From NCBI RefSeq assembly GCF_001426745.1, contig NZ_LMFI01000010.1, positions 911,722 through 975,721 of the forward strand: a stretch of DNA of 64,000 nt. The letters run 5' to 3'. Origin of the DNA: Nocardioides sp. Root140. Lineage in GTDB: Bacteria; Actinomycetota; Actinomycetes; Propionibacteriales; Nocardioidaceae. The notes beneath the pieces are model-generated. The model was not told the origin of the DNA. It searched no databases and was given only the letters and a program-made list of their open reading frames with translations. The stretch's first letter is position 1. Each line of letters begins with the position of its first letter. Of this stretch, positions 52,333 through 60,966 are shown one piece after another. Both the position numbers and the translations under genes were made by a program.

Positions 52333-52749
52333 CTACCCGAGCAGCCGCGCCGCCCGGCGCAGGTCGTCGCGCGCGGCCACCGGACCGAGCAGGCCCAGGC
52401 CCCAGCCGAGCGGACGACGCCAGCCCGGGGCGTACGTCGAGGCAGTCGCGCGCACCGTCGTACCGGCGCCGTTCGCGACGAAGTCGAGGGTGAGGTCGAC
52501 GACGAGGCCGTGCCAGGTGCCACGCTCGGCCCAGCGCACGCCCGGCTCGAACACGGTGATCTCCATGCGCGGGCGCACTCCCGGCCAGGTGACGTCGTGC
52601 CAGGCCGTGCCCACTCCGGTCGGCCCGTCGGTGAGCAGCTCGACCGTGCGCAGGCTGGCCTGCCAGGCGGCCCGTCGTGCGGGGTCGCCGAGGTAGGCGA
52701 AGACGGCGTCCGGGGCCTGCGCGAAGTCGACCGAGACTGTGAACGTCAC
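52333..52749 (-). CDS. SRPBCC family protein
   Basis: A 138-residue START/Bet v 1-like hydrophobic-pocket protein: VSVDFAQAPDAVFAYLGDPARRAAWQAS at the N-terminus, central strands TAWHDVTWPG and RMEITVFEPG, and the amphipathic C-terminal helix. It likely binds or transports a small lipid or ring compound; the ligand is unknown. GTG 52749 overlaps the purC stop by 4 bp, so it is coupled to purC. Confidence 0.85.
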   Translation of the reverse strand: MTFTVSVDFAQAPDAVFAYLGDPARRAAWQASLRTVELLTDGPTGVGTAWHDVTWPGVRPRMEITVFEPGVRWAERGTWHGLVVDLTLDFVANGAGTTVRATASTYAPGWRRPLGWGLGLLGPVAARDDLRRAARLLG

Positions 52750-53630
52750 CAGGTCGTGCCGGTCAGCCGCTCGAAGGCCTCGACGTACTTCGAGCGGGTC
52801 AGCTCGACGACGTCGGCGGGCAGCACCGGGGGCTCCTCACCCGACGTACGGTCCCAGCCGGAGGCCGGGGAGGTCAGCCAGTTGCGGATGACGTCCTTGT
52901 CGAACGAGGGCTGCGCCTGCCCGGGCTGCCACTGGTCGGCCGGCCAGAAGCGCGACGAGTCGGGGGTGAGCACCTCGTCGGCGAGCACGATGGCGCCGTC
53001 GGCACGACGTCCGAACTCGAACTTGGTGTCGGCCAGGATGATGCCGCGGTCGCGGGCGATGGCCTCGGCGCGGCCGTAGATGTCGAGGGTCCTCTCGCGG
53101 AGCGCCGTCGCGTCGTCGGCGCCGATCGTGGCCACCACCGCGTCGAACGAGACGTTCTCGTCGTGGTCGCCGACCTCGGCCTTGGTGGCCGGCGTGAAGA
53201 TCGCCTCGGGCAGACGGCTGCCGTCCTCGAGACCGGCAGGCAGCGCGATGCCGCACACCTCGCCGGAGCCGGCGTACTCCCGCAGGCCGGAGCCGGTCAG
53301 GTAGCCGCGCGCGACGCATTCGACCGGGAACATCTCGAGGGACTCGCAGATCACCGCGCGGCCCTTCACCTCGTCGGGCACGTCGGTCGAGACCACGTGG
53401 TGGTCGGCGCCGAGCTGGTCGAACCACCACAGCGACATGCGGGTCAGGATCTCGCCCTTGTCGGGGATGGTGGAGCTGAGCACGAAGTCGTAGGCACTGA
53501 TCCGGTCGCTGGCCACCATCAGCAGGTTGCCGGCGAACTGGCCCTCGTCGATGCGGTAGAGGTCGCGGACCTTGCCGGAGTGGAGGTGCGTCGTTCCGGC
53601 GATGACGGGTGCGTCCGGGATGTTCAGCAT
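52746..53630 (-). CDS. purC: phosphoribosylaminoimidazole-succinocarboxamide synthase
   Basis: A 294-residue SAICAR synthase that joins CAIR and aspartate with ATP. Motifs: HSGKVRDLYRI at the N-terminus, SDRISAYDFVL, PVECVARGYLTGSG, FTPATKAEVGDHDENV and LADTKFEFG. Length fits the monofunctional bacterial/yeast-like form. Starts a purC-SRPBCC-kinase-kinase run of four tightly spaced minus-strand genes. Confidence 0.97.
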   Translation of the reverse strand: MLNIPDAPVIAGTTHLHSGKVRDLYRIDEGQFAGNLLMVASDRISAYDFVLSSTIPDKGEILTRMSLWWFDQLGADHHVVSTDVPDEVKGRAVICESLEMFPVECVARGYLTGSGLREYAGSGEVCGIALPAGLEDGSRLPEAIFTPATKAEVGDHDENVSFDAVVATIGADDATALRERTLDIYGRAEAIARDRGIILADTKFEFGRRADGAIVLADEVLTPDSSRFWPADQWQPGQAQPSFDKDVIRNWLTSPASGWDRTSGEEPPVLPADVVELTRSKYVEAFERLTGTTW

Positions 53631-53649
53631 GACCCGAGCCTATCCGCGC

Positions 53650-54210
53650 TCACCGGTGCAGCCACCACGACATCCGTCGGGTGATCCATGGCAGGAAGAC
53701 GTAGGTCATCAGCGGCGTCATCACCATCACGGACGCGAGTACCCGCGGCACCAGCGGCCAGTCCGCGATCGAGTGGCCGACCACCCAGTTGGCGGCCAGG
53801 CTCAGCGGGAAGAAGACCAGGAAGATCGTCACCATCTGCTTCCAGCGAGGAGGCGCCGGCGGGGGCGGCTCTGAGTCTGCACCGTCGGAGACGTCGTACG
53901 TCGTGGGCTCGTCGAACCAGCCTTCGATACCGGTTCGGCGCTCGACGTGCGACTCACCGATCCGGCCCTGCGCGGCGGCGAGCCACCAACGGCGTTGCGC
54001 CGAGGCCTCCCACACCGCGAGGGCCGCCGCGTCCGCGAACCGGTAGAGCATGTGCCACTCGTCGGAGTCGATCGCCGGGCGGACCCAGCCGACCCCGAGG
54101 AATCCGTCGAACCGCTCGGCGAGCGAGGCGCCGGCCTCCACCCACGCGAGCATCTCCGCGTTGTGCTCGGGATCGATGTGGCGGGTGATGGAGACGGTGA
54201 CGGCAGTCAT
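53650..54210 (-). CDS. ABM-domain protein with C-terminal membrane hairpin
   Basis: A 186-residue protein: residues 1-95 are an antibiotic-biosynthesis-monooxygenase-like ferredoxin fold (TVSITRHIDPEHNAEMLAWVEAGASLAERFDGFLG), then an acidic Pro-rich linker, then two membrane helices (about 126-147 and 156-174). This soluble-plus-hairpin arrangement recurs in bacteria (COG3224-like), function unknown. ATG 54210. Lies 19 bp upstream of purC on the same strand. Confidence 0.85.
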   Translation of the reverse strand: MTAVTVSITRHIDPEHNAEMLAWVEAGASLAERFDGFLGVGWVRPAIDSDEWHMLYRFADAAALAVWEASAQRRWWLAAAQGRIGESHVERRTGIEGWFDEPTTYDVSDGADSEPPPPAPPRWKQMVTIFLVFFPLSLAANWVVGHSIADWPLVPRVLASVMVMTPLMTYVFLPWITRRMSWWLHR

Positions 54211-54222
54211 GCCCCCAGAATG

Positions 54223-55236
54223 TCAGTCGTCGACCATCGTGCCGTCGTTGCAGCCGTAGAGCCGCATGAGTCGGGTGGCGTCGCGACCCGCGGCCATCGC
54301 GTCGCCCTGCTCCCAGATCTGCTCCGGCCACGCGCCCGTCGTGGCCATCTCGTCGAGAATCGCCCATGAGTGGCTCGCCTTCATGGCGTTCGCGGCCCGG
54401 TCGACCAGGGTGTCGTCGCCGCGGGCCTGGCCGGCCGCGTACTTGTCGAGCCACACGCAGGCCACCGTGCCGGTGAGCTTCGCGCCGAGCTGGTAGCGGT
54501 TGGTGGCGCCGTCGATCCGCACGGTCGTGGGGTCGAACCCGACGGGCGTCTTGACGTCGGAGAGCATCTCCGTGACCACCTCGGCCTGCTCGCCGGGAGT
54601 CACCACCTCCGGCGGCAGGCCGGCCGCGAACGCCTTCACGTCGACCGGCTGAAGGTCGTCGAGGAGGGCGCGGAACGCCTGCTCGTCCATGCCCGAACCT
54701 CGGATCTCGAGGAAGCCGTCGCCGTCGACCCCACGGATCACGGTGTGGTCGGTGGTGCCATACGCGAACATCAGGGCCGGCTCGCCCCACAGCCGGAGCT
54801 CATCGGGGTCACCGGCGTCGCCGCGGTCATCGACCCGGTCGTCGTGCTCGCTGGCCTTGCTCCAATAGACGTCCAGCTGCTGGCCGCCGTTCGCGAAGAC
54901 GATCTCGCCGTCGGTGCCGTCGACCATGTTGATGACCCGCCAGCCCTCGAGGCCCAGCAGTGCCCGGTCGACCGGCCCCGGCACGGCGGCAGCGAACGCC
55001 GGGGCGTCACCGGAGGCGCCGTCGTCGTGAAGGAGGTACGCCGGCACGCCGGCGATCACCGCGATCGACGCGGCCGCTGCGGCCACCGTGATCCAGCGCG
55101 GACGGGGTCGCTTCAGGTGGCTCGGTGTGTCGATGACGTCCAGGACGGGCGTGGCCATGATTTCCTCCAGCAGCTCGGCCCGACCCTCGTGAAGCGGGAG
55201 CCCGCCGATCGTCTCGTCACTCAGCTTGTGGTTCAT
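54223..55236 (-). CDS. membrane protein encoded with an ECF sigma factor (probable anti-sigma)
   Basis: A 337-residue protein with a 47-residue cytoplasmic N-terminus, one helix (about 49-68) and a large outer domain containing two Cys (AKLTGTVACVWLDKY, MRLYGCND). Its ATG overlaps the sigma factor stop by 4 bp. This pattern matches the CU044_5270-type proteins commonly paired with such sigma factors, but no ZAS zinc motif is present, so the anti-sigma role is inferred from position and topology. Confidence 0.75.
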   Translation of the reverse strand: MNHKLSDETIGGLPLHEGRAELLEEIMATPVLDVIDTPSHLKRPRPRWITVAAAAASIAVIAGVPAYLLHDDGASGDAPAFAAAVPGPVDRALLGLEGWRVINMVDGTDGEIVFANGGQQLDVYWSKASEHDDRVDDRGDAGDPDELRLWGEPALMFAYGTTDHTVIRGVDGDGFLEIRGSGMDEQAFRALLDDLQPVDVKAFAAGLPPEVVTPGEQAEVVTEMLSDVKTPVGFDPTTVRIDGATNRYQLGAKLTGTVACVWLDKYAAGQARGDDTLVDRAANAMKASHSWAILDEMATTGAWPEQIWEQGDAMAAGRDATRLMRLYGCNDGTMVDD

Positions 55237-55799
55237 GCCCCCTCCTTCCGGGTGGGTTGTGGGTGTCTACTGGGGGAATGTCCGGGCGGCAGCGGATCGT
55301 TGCCGAGGATCTCGCGCAACCTCGACCTGGCCCGCGAGAGTCTCGGTCTGACCACCACCGTGGTGAGCCCCAGGACCTCTGCGATCTCGCGCGGTTCGAG
55401 CCCCTCCCAGAGATGGAGCTGGAGGACCTCCTGGTCGCGGCCGCTGAGCCGGGAGATGGCCGCGTTGACGTCGGTGCCCTGAACGACCCCGTCGGCGATG
55501 TCGGGCACCACCGTGGCCACCTGCTGACGGAGCCGCGTGCCGAGCTGGTGCCGCCGCCCCTCGCCGCGCCGGTGGTTGGCCAGCACCCGGCGTGCCACGC
55601 CGTACAACCAGGGGCGGGACTCGCCGCCGGTCGGCATGTGGGAGAGCCGGCGCCAGGCCACCAGGAACGTCTCGGCGGTGACGTCGGCGGCGTCCTCGGC
55701 TCGGTCCGCGCGACGCAGCGCGAACCCGAGCACGGCGTCGAAGTGCTCGGCGTACAACGCCCGGAACGTCTCGTCGCGGCCCTGCGAGAACTGGCTCAT
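55233..55799 (-). CDS. ECF-family RNA polymerase sigma factor
   Basis: A 188-residue sigma factor: region 2 (FRALYAEHFDAVLGFALRRADRAEDAADVTAETFLVAWRRL) with the DAADVTAETF core contact, and region 4 (LEPREIAEVLGLTTVVVRPRLSRARSRLREIL). Ends in a short basic tail. AGGGAG lies before ATG 55799. Translation is coupled to the downstream membrane protein. The stimulus is unknown. Confidence 0.9.
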   Translation of the reverse strand: MSQFSQGRDETFRALYAEHFDAVLGFALRRADRAEDAADVTAETFLVAWRRLSHMPTGGESRPWLYGVARRVLANHRRGEGRRHQLGTRLRQQVATVVPDIADGVVQGTDVNAAISRLSGRDQEVLQLHLWEGLEPREIAEVLGLTTVVVRPRLSRARSRLREILGNDPLPPGHSPSRHPQPTRKEGA

Positions 55800-55863
55800 G
55801 ACTCCCTCATGTCCGGGCAGGGCCACATCGTTGCACGCGCTCCGGGCCGCTAGTGTCTTGAGC

Positions 55864-56172
55864 ATGCCCGTCGTGAAGATCAACGCAATCAACGTTCCCC
55901 CGCAGGCCCACGCCGAACTGGAGCGCCGGTTCGCCGCACGCGCCGGCACGGTCGAGAACTCCCCCGGCTTCCTGGGGTTCCAGCTCCTGCGGCCCACTGC
56001 CGGGGAGGAGCGCTACTTCGTGGTGACGCAGTGGACCGACGAGGAGTCCTTCGCTGCCTGGCGTGACGGCGACGCGCGCAGCGCGCACTCCGGCGAGCAC
56101 GGAAAGCCCGTGGCGCAGGGCGCCGAGCTGCTGGAGTTCGACGTCGTGCTCGACGTCAAGCCCTCCACCTGA
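55864..56172 (+). CDS. mhuD: MhuD-type heme-degrading monooxygenase
   Basis: A 102-residue protein nearly collinear with M. tuberculosis MhuD, which opens heme to mycobilin and frees iron. The residues known to matter are in register: Asn7 (KINAI), Trp66 (AAW) and the heme ligand His75 (RSAH), together with VENSPGFLGFQLLRP and EERYFVVTQW. Cytoplasmic, acts as a dimer of ferredoxin folds. ATG 55864; it diverges from the sigma gene across 64 bp. I see no iron box in that gap. Confidence 0.93.
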   Translation: MPVVKINAINVPPQAHAELERRFAARAGTVENSPGFLGFQLLRPTAGEERYFVVTQWTDEESFAAWRDGDARSAHSGEHGKPVAQGAELLEFDVVLDVKPST

Positions 56173-56198
56173 CCCACACGCCCGGCCCGGATCACACG

Positions 56199-56246
56199 AG
56201 AAGGGGCCGCGACACACCGATCATCCGGTGAGTCGCGGCCCCTTCT
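56199..56246. terminator. bidirectional terminator between mhuD and BCCT transporter genes
   Basis: 15-bp perfect arms (AGAAGGGGCCGCGAC, 56199-56213, and its complement 56232-56246) around an 18-base loop that itself contains CCGATCATCCGG. Positioned between convergent genes. Confidence 0.85.
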
Positions 56247-56262
56247 GTGCCTGACCAGAGCC

Positions 56263-58077
56263 CTACTGGGTCTTGTCGGTCGGGGTCGTGTCGGCCGACT
56301 CCTCGTCCTCGGACCCCTCCGCCGGCTCGGTCTCCTCGATCGCGATCACGAAGTCGTCACCGTGCTCGGTGACACCCGCGACGACCGCGTCGTGGACCGC
56401 CTGGCGGGCGTACGCCGACCGCACGATCAGGGGATCCTGGGAGAGGTCCTTGACCAACGAGACGCACAGGCCGACCATCACGAACACGAACGGCACGGCC
56501 GCCACGATCGTGATGTTCTTCAACCCGTTCAAGGCCGTGTCGCCGCCGATCAGCAGCATCACCGCCGCGACCGCTCCGGTGGCCACACCCCAGAAGATGA
56601 CCGGGGCCCGCTTCGGCTCGAGGGCGCCGTGCTGGGACAGCGAGCCCATCACGATCGACGCCGCATCGGCACCGGAGACGAAGAAGATGCCGACGAGGAT
56701 GATCACCAGCACCGTGGCGATCGTCGAGAACGGCAACTGGTCGAGGGTGTTGAACAGCTGGGCCTCGGCCCCGCCCTCGAACACCTTCTTGCCGTCCATC
56801 TGGAACTTGATCGCGGCACCGCCGAAGACCGCGAACCAGACCAGGCTGACCAGGCTCGGCACCAGAAGCACGCCGGTCACGAACTGGCGGATGGTGCGGC
56901 CCTTCGAGATGCGGGCGATGAACATGCCCACGAAGGGGGTCCACGAGATCCACCAGGCCCAGTAGAAGACCGTGTAGTAGGTCAGCCAGGACTCGGTGTA
57001 GGCGCCCTGGCCGTTGACCCGGCCGGTCATCTCGGGCATCAGCCCGACGTACTCGGCCATCGCGCTGGGCACGAAGTTCAGGATGAACATGGTCGGGCCG
57101 ACCACGAAGACGAAGACCGCGAGCACCAGGGCCAGCACCATGTTGATGTTGGAGAGGTACTGGATGCCCTTGGAGACACCGGAGACGGCAGACAGGATGA
57201 AGCAGATGGTCAGGAAGACGATGATGCCGACCAGCACCGCGTTGCCGACGTTGTTGATGCCGCCGACGACCTTGACGCCCTCCTTGATCTGGAGGGCACC
57301 GAGACCGAGGGACGCGGCGGAGCCGAACAGCGTGGCGAAGATCGCCAGCATGTCGATGACCTTGCCGATCGGGCCGTGCACGCGCTTGCCGAGCAGCGGC
57401 TCGAAGGCCGAGCTGATCAGCTGGAGGCGGCCCTTGCGGAACACGCCGTACGAGATGGCCAGGCCGACCACCGCATAGATCGCCCACGGGTGGAGCGTCC
57501 AGTGGAACAGGGTCTGCGCCATCGCCTGACGGGCCAGCTCGACCTGGGTGTCGCCGTCGGTGCCGGGGATGCCGGCGGGTGCCGCCGGGTCGGTCGCGTC
57601 GCCCGCGAAGAAGGTGAGCGGCTCACTGACGCCGTAGAACATCAGGCCGATGCCCATGCCGGCGGAGAACATCATCGCGATCCACGACGAGGTGCGGAAC
57701 TCGGGCTCCTCGTCGTCGCGGCCGAGCGGGATGTGGCCGTACTTCCCGAGCGCCAGCCAGATCGCGAAGATCACGAAGCCCGAGGCGGTCAGCACGAAGA
57801 ACCAGCCGAGGGTCTCCATGGTCCAGCTGAGGGCGTTCGTGGAGGCGGAGCTCAACGAGGCGGTGCTGACGAAGCCCCAGACCAGGAACCCGATCGCGAT
57901 CGCCGCGGTGACGCCGAAGACCACCTTGTCGAGCTTCGAGGTGTCCTGGGCTTCCTCCAGGACGGGCGGGAAGTCGAGCGCCGGGTGGGACTGACCGCCG
58001 GCCGGGCCGGTGTCGGTCAACGACCGGGCCCGGTCGGTTGTCTTCTTCTGTTCCGGTGGATCTTGCTTCGTGGTCAC
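56263..58077 (-). CDS. BCCT family betaine/choline/carnitine transporter
   Basis: A 604-residue secondary transporter with about 12 helices, a 45-residue N-terminal and a roughly 60-residue acidic C-terminal cytoplasmic tail, comparable to BetP where such tails sense osmotic state. Conserved blocks: MFSAGMGIGLMFYGVSEPL in helix 3 and WAWWISWTPFVGMFIARISKGR in helix 8, whose Trp residues form the quaternary-amine cage. Imports an osmoprotectant with Na+ or H+. GTG 58077 with GAGGAGG upstream. Monocistronic, ended by the 56199 hairpin. Confidence 0.93.
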   Translation of the reverse strand: MTTKQDPPEQKKTTDRARSLTDTGPAGGQSHPALDFPPVLEEAQDTSKLDKVVFGVTAAIAIGFLVWGFVSTASLSSASTNALSWTMETLGWFFVLTASGFVIFAIWLALGKYGHIPLGRDDEEPEFRTSSWIAMMFSAGMGIGLMFYGVSEPLTFFAGDATDPAAPAGIPGTDGDTQVELARQAMAQTLFHWTLHPWAIYAVVGLAISYGVFRKGRLQLISSAFEPLLGKRVHGPIGKVIDMLAIFATLFGSAASLGLGALQIKEGVKVVGGINNVGNAVLVGIIVFLTICFILSAVSGVSKGIQYLSNINMVLALVLAVFVFVVGPTMFILNFVPSAMAEYVGLMPEMTGRVNGQGAYTESWLTYYTVFYWAWWISWTPFVGMFIARISKGRTIRQFVTGVLLVPSLVSLVWFAVFGGAAIKFQMDGKKVFEGGAEAQLFNTLDQLPFSTIATVLVIILVGIFFVSGADAASIVMGSLSQHGALEPKRAPVIFWGVATGAVAAVMLLIGGDTALNGLKNITIVAAVPFVFVMVGLCVSLVKDLSQDPLIVRSAYARQAVHDAVVAGVTEHGDDFVIAIEETEPAEGSEDEESADTTPTDKTQ

Positions 58078-58173
58078 GAGTGGGGCGCCTCCTCGGCGGT
58101 CAGGGGTACAGCCCTACGACCGTTTCAGTTCACACCCGATGTCGCAAGCCGGGATGTGCCCCGGGTCACATCG

Positions 58174-59592
58174 TCACAGGATGTCGCCGGGGGTGTACGC
58201 CGCCGCTTCGGGGTGCCGCTCCACGACCTCGGCCACACGTCGTACGACGGCCTCGGTCTGCGCCACTGCCGCACCCGTGAACGTGATCGGCTCCGCCACC
58301 AGGGCGGCGATCTGGTCCTTCGTGAGGCCCAGGCGCGGGTCGGCCGCGAGCCGGTCGAAGAGGTCGTTGACGGCGAGTCCTTGGCGCATCTCGAGCGCCA
58401 CGGCGACGGCGTTCTCCTTGATCGCTTCGTGAGCCGTTTCACGCCCGACGCCGTTGCGCACGGCGCTCATCAGCACCTTCGTGGTGGCCAGGAACGGCAG
58501 GTAGCGGTCGAGCTCGCGCTGGATCACGGCCGGGAACGCGCCGAACTCGTCCAGCACGGTGAGGAAGGTCTGGAACAGCCCGTCTGCGGCGAAGAACGCG
58601 TCGGGCAGCGCCACCCGGCGTACGACCGAGCAGGACACGTCGCCCTCGTTCCACTGGTCGCCGGCGAGCTCGCCGACCATGGAGAGGTGGCCGCGGAGGA
58701 TGACCGCGAGGCCGTTGACCCGCTCGCAGGAGCGGGTGTTCATCTTGTGGGGCATCGCCGAGGAGCCGACCTGGCCCTCCTTGAAGCCCTCGGTGACCAG
58801 CTCGATGCCGGCCATCAGGCGAATCGTCGTGGCCAGGTTGGACGGGCCGGCGACCAGCTGCACCAGGGCCGAGACCGCCTCGAAGTCGAGGGAGCGCGGG
58901 TAGACCTGGCCGACCGAGGTCAGCACGTTGTCGAAGCCGAGGTGGGAGGCCACCCGGGACTCGAGGTCGGCCAGCTTGGCGGCGTCACCGTCGAGCAGGT
59001 CGAGCATGTCCTGGGCGGTGCCCATCGGGCCCTTGATGCCGCGCAGCGGGTAGCGGGCCAGCAGCTCGTCGATGCGGGTGATCGCGACCAGCATCTCGTC
59101 GGCGATGGTCGCGAAGCGCTTGCCGAGCGTGGTGGCCTGGGCGGCGACGTTGTGGGAGCGGCCGGCCATCACGGTGGTCTCGTGCTCGGTGGCCAGGCGA
59201 GCCAGCCGGGCCACGGTGGCGACACCGCGGTCGCGCAGCGTCTCGAGGGACTGGCGCACCTGGAGCTGCTCGACGTTCTCGGTCAGGTCGCGAGACGTCA
59301 TTCCCTTGTGGATGTGCTCGTGGCCGGCCAGCGCACAGAACTCCTCGATGCGGGCCTTCACGTCGTGCCGGGTGATCCGCTCGCGCTCCGCGATGGAGGC
59401 GAGATCGACCTGGTCCACGACCTTCTCGTAGGCCTCGACGACGCCGTCGGGGACGTCGATGCCGAGGTCCTTCTGGGCCTTGAGCACGGCGATCCAGAGC
59501 TGCCGCTCGAGCACGATCTTGTGCTCGGGCGACCAGATCGCGGCGAGGTCGGCGGCGGCGTAGCGGGTGGCGAGGACGTTGGGAACGGTCAC
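58174..59592 (-). CDS. purB: adenylosuccinate lyase
   Basis: A 472-residue fumarase/aspartase-superfamily enzyme catalysing two steps, SAICAR to AICAR and adenylosuccinate to AMP. Signature GSSAMPHKMNTRS with the catalytic Ser loop, plus TSRDLTENVEQ and MAGRSHNVAAQATTLGKR. GTG 59592 gives the conserved VPNVLATRYA start. Followed by the BCCT gene after 96 bp and preceded by purD after 78 bp, same strand. Confidence 0.96.
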   Translation of the reverse strand: MTVPNVLATRYAAADLAAIWSPEHKIVLERQLWIAVLKAQKDLGIDVPDGVVEAYEKVVDQVDLASIAERERITRHDVKARIEEFCALAGHEHIHKGMTSRDLTENVEQLQVRQSLETLRDRGVATVARLARLATEHETTVMAGRSHNVAAQATTLGKRFATIADEMLVAITRIDELLARYPLRGIKGPMGTAQDMLDLLDGDAAKLADLESRVASHLGFDNVLTSVGQVYPRSLDFEAVSALVQLVAGPSNLATTIRLMAGIELVTEGFKEGQVGSSAMPHKMNTRSCERVNGLAVILRGHLSMVGELAGDQWNEGDVSCSVVRRVALPDAFFAADGLFQTFLTVLDEFGAFPAVIQRELDRYLPFLATTKVLMSAVRNGVGRETAHEAIKENAVAVALEMRQGLAVNDLFDRLAADPRLGLTKDQIAALVAEPITFTGAAVAQTEAVVRRVAEVVERHPEAAAYTPGDIL

Positions 59593-59670
59593 GAGTCGAC
59601 ATTCTCCCACGTGAGCCGGAGCCTCCCGAATCACGTGCCTGCGGGAGAGACGGGCGTCGGGGCCGTTCCC

Positions 59671-60939
59671 TCAGTCGCGGGCGGAGGCGCCTTCGACGAC
59701 ACCGAGGGGCTCGGCGGCGATGTCGGAGCGCCGCTGCTGGCCGTCGAAGGTGATCAGGTCGGCAGCGGCGTAGGCGCGGGAGCGGGCGTCGTCGACGTCG
59801 TAGCCGAGAGCGCGTACGGCGAGCACCCGGCCGCCCGCCGTGACCAGCTGGTCGTCGACGATCGCGGTGCCGGCGTGGATCACGTCGACGTCGTTGACCC
59901 CGTTGGCCGCTCCGACCCCGGTGATCACGTCGCCCTTGGACGACGACTCGGGGTAGCCGGCCGAGGCCAGGACCACGGTCACCGACGCCTGGTCGCTGAA
60001 GCGGGGCGCCTCCACCTCGGACAGCCGGCCCTCGGCGGCGGCCATCAGCAGCGTGCCCAGCGGCGACTCGAGGGTGGCCAGCACGGGCTGGATGTCGGGG
60101 TCGCCGAAGCGCACGTTGAACTCGATCACCCGGGGGCCGGAGTCGGTCAGCGCCAGGCCGACGTACAGGCAGCCACGGAACGGGTCGCCGCGTCGCGCCA
60201 TCTCGTCGAGCGTCGGCTGCACGACCGTGTCGATGACGGTGGTGGCCAGGTCGTCGGGCGCCCAGGTCAGGGGTGTGTAGGAGCCCATGCCGCCGGTGTT
60301 GGCGCCGCGGCCACCGTCGAAGATCCGCTTGAAGTCCTGGGCCGGGCGCAGCGGGTGGGCCGTCGCACCGTCGCAGACCGCGAAGAGCGAGACCTCGGGG
60401 CCGTCGAGGAACTCCTCGACCACCACGGTGCCGCAGGTGGCCGCGTGGGCCAGGGCCTCGTCACGGTCACTGGTGACGACCACGCCCTTGCCGGCGGCCA
60501 ACGCGTCGTCCTTCACGACGTACGGCGCACCGAAGGCGTCGAGCGCGGCGGCGACCTCGTCGGCGTCGGCGCAGGTGAAGGAGCGGGCGGTCGGCACCTC
60601 GGCGGCCGCCATCACCTCCTTGCTGAACGCCTTGGAACCCTCGAGCTGCGCGGCCGCGGCCGACGGGCCGAAGCAGGCGATGCCCCGACCGGTCACGGCG
60701 TCGGCGACCCCGGCGACCAACGGTGCCTCGGGCCCGACCACGACCAGGTCGGCGCCGAGGCGTACGGCGAGGTCGGCCACGGCAGGCCCGTCCATTGGGT
60801 CGACCTCGTGCAGGGTGGCCGAGGCCGCCATGCCGGGATTGCCGGGAGCCGCGTGCACCTCGGTGACGGCGGGGTCCCGGTCGAGCGCGAGAACCAGGGC
60901 GTGTTCGCGGCCGCCGGTGCCGATGACGAGAGTCTTCAC
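59671..60939 (-). CDS. purD: phosphoribosylamine-glycine ligase
   Basis: A 422-residue ATP-grasp enzyme, second step of purine synthesis (PRA plus glycine to GAR). N-terminal VIGTGGREHAL, ATP-grasp segments GPYVVKDDALAAGKGV-like (APYVVKDDALAAGKGVVV), and AQDFKRIFDGGRGANTGGMG. In the metal-binding block it reads VRFGDPDIQPVL where most PurD have RFGDPETQ. GTG 60939 has AGGA nine bases upstream. Its start is only 27 bp from the divergent Ser/Thr kinase start. Confidence 0.96.
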   Translation of the reverse strand: MKTLVIGTGGREHALVLALDRDPAVTEVHAAPGNPGMAASATLHEVDPMDGPAVADLAVRLGADLVVVGPEAPLVAGVADAVTGRGIACFGPSAAAAQLEGSKAFSKEVMAAAEVPTARSFTCADADEVAAALDAFGAPYVVKDDALAAGKGVVVTSDRDEALAHAATCGTVVVEEFLDGPEVSLFAVCDGATAHPLRPAQDFKRIFDGGRGANTGGMGSYTPLTWAPDDLATTVIDTVVQPTLDEMARRGDPFRGCLYVGLALTDSGPRVIEFNVRFGDPDIQPVLATLESPLGTLLMAAAEGRLSEVEAPRFSDQASVTVVLASAGYPESSSKGDVITGVGAANGVNDVDVIHAGTAIVDDQLVTAGGRVLAVRALGYDVDDARSRAYAAADLITFDGQQRRSDIAAEPLGVVEGASARD

Positions 60940-60966
60940 GGAGATCGATCCTAGGATGGCGCCACC

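Noticed and set aside
56362..60954. A 1530-codon open frame on the plus strand
   Set aside because: It lies opposite the BCCT, purB and purD genes. Long antisense frames are expected when third codon positions are nearly all G or C; the product is low-complexity Arg/Gly/His-rich with no domain.
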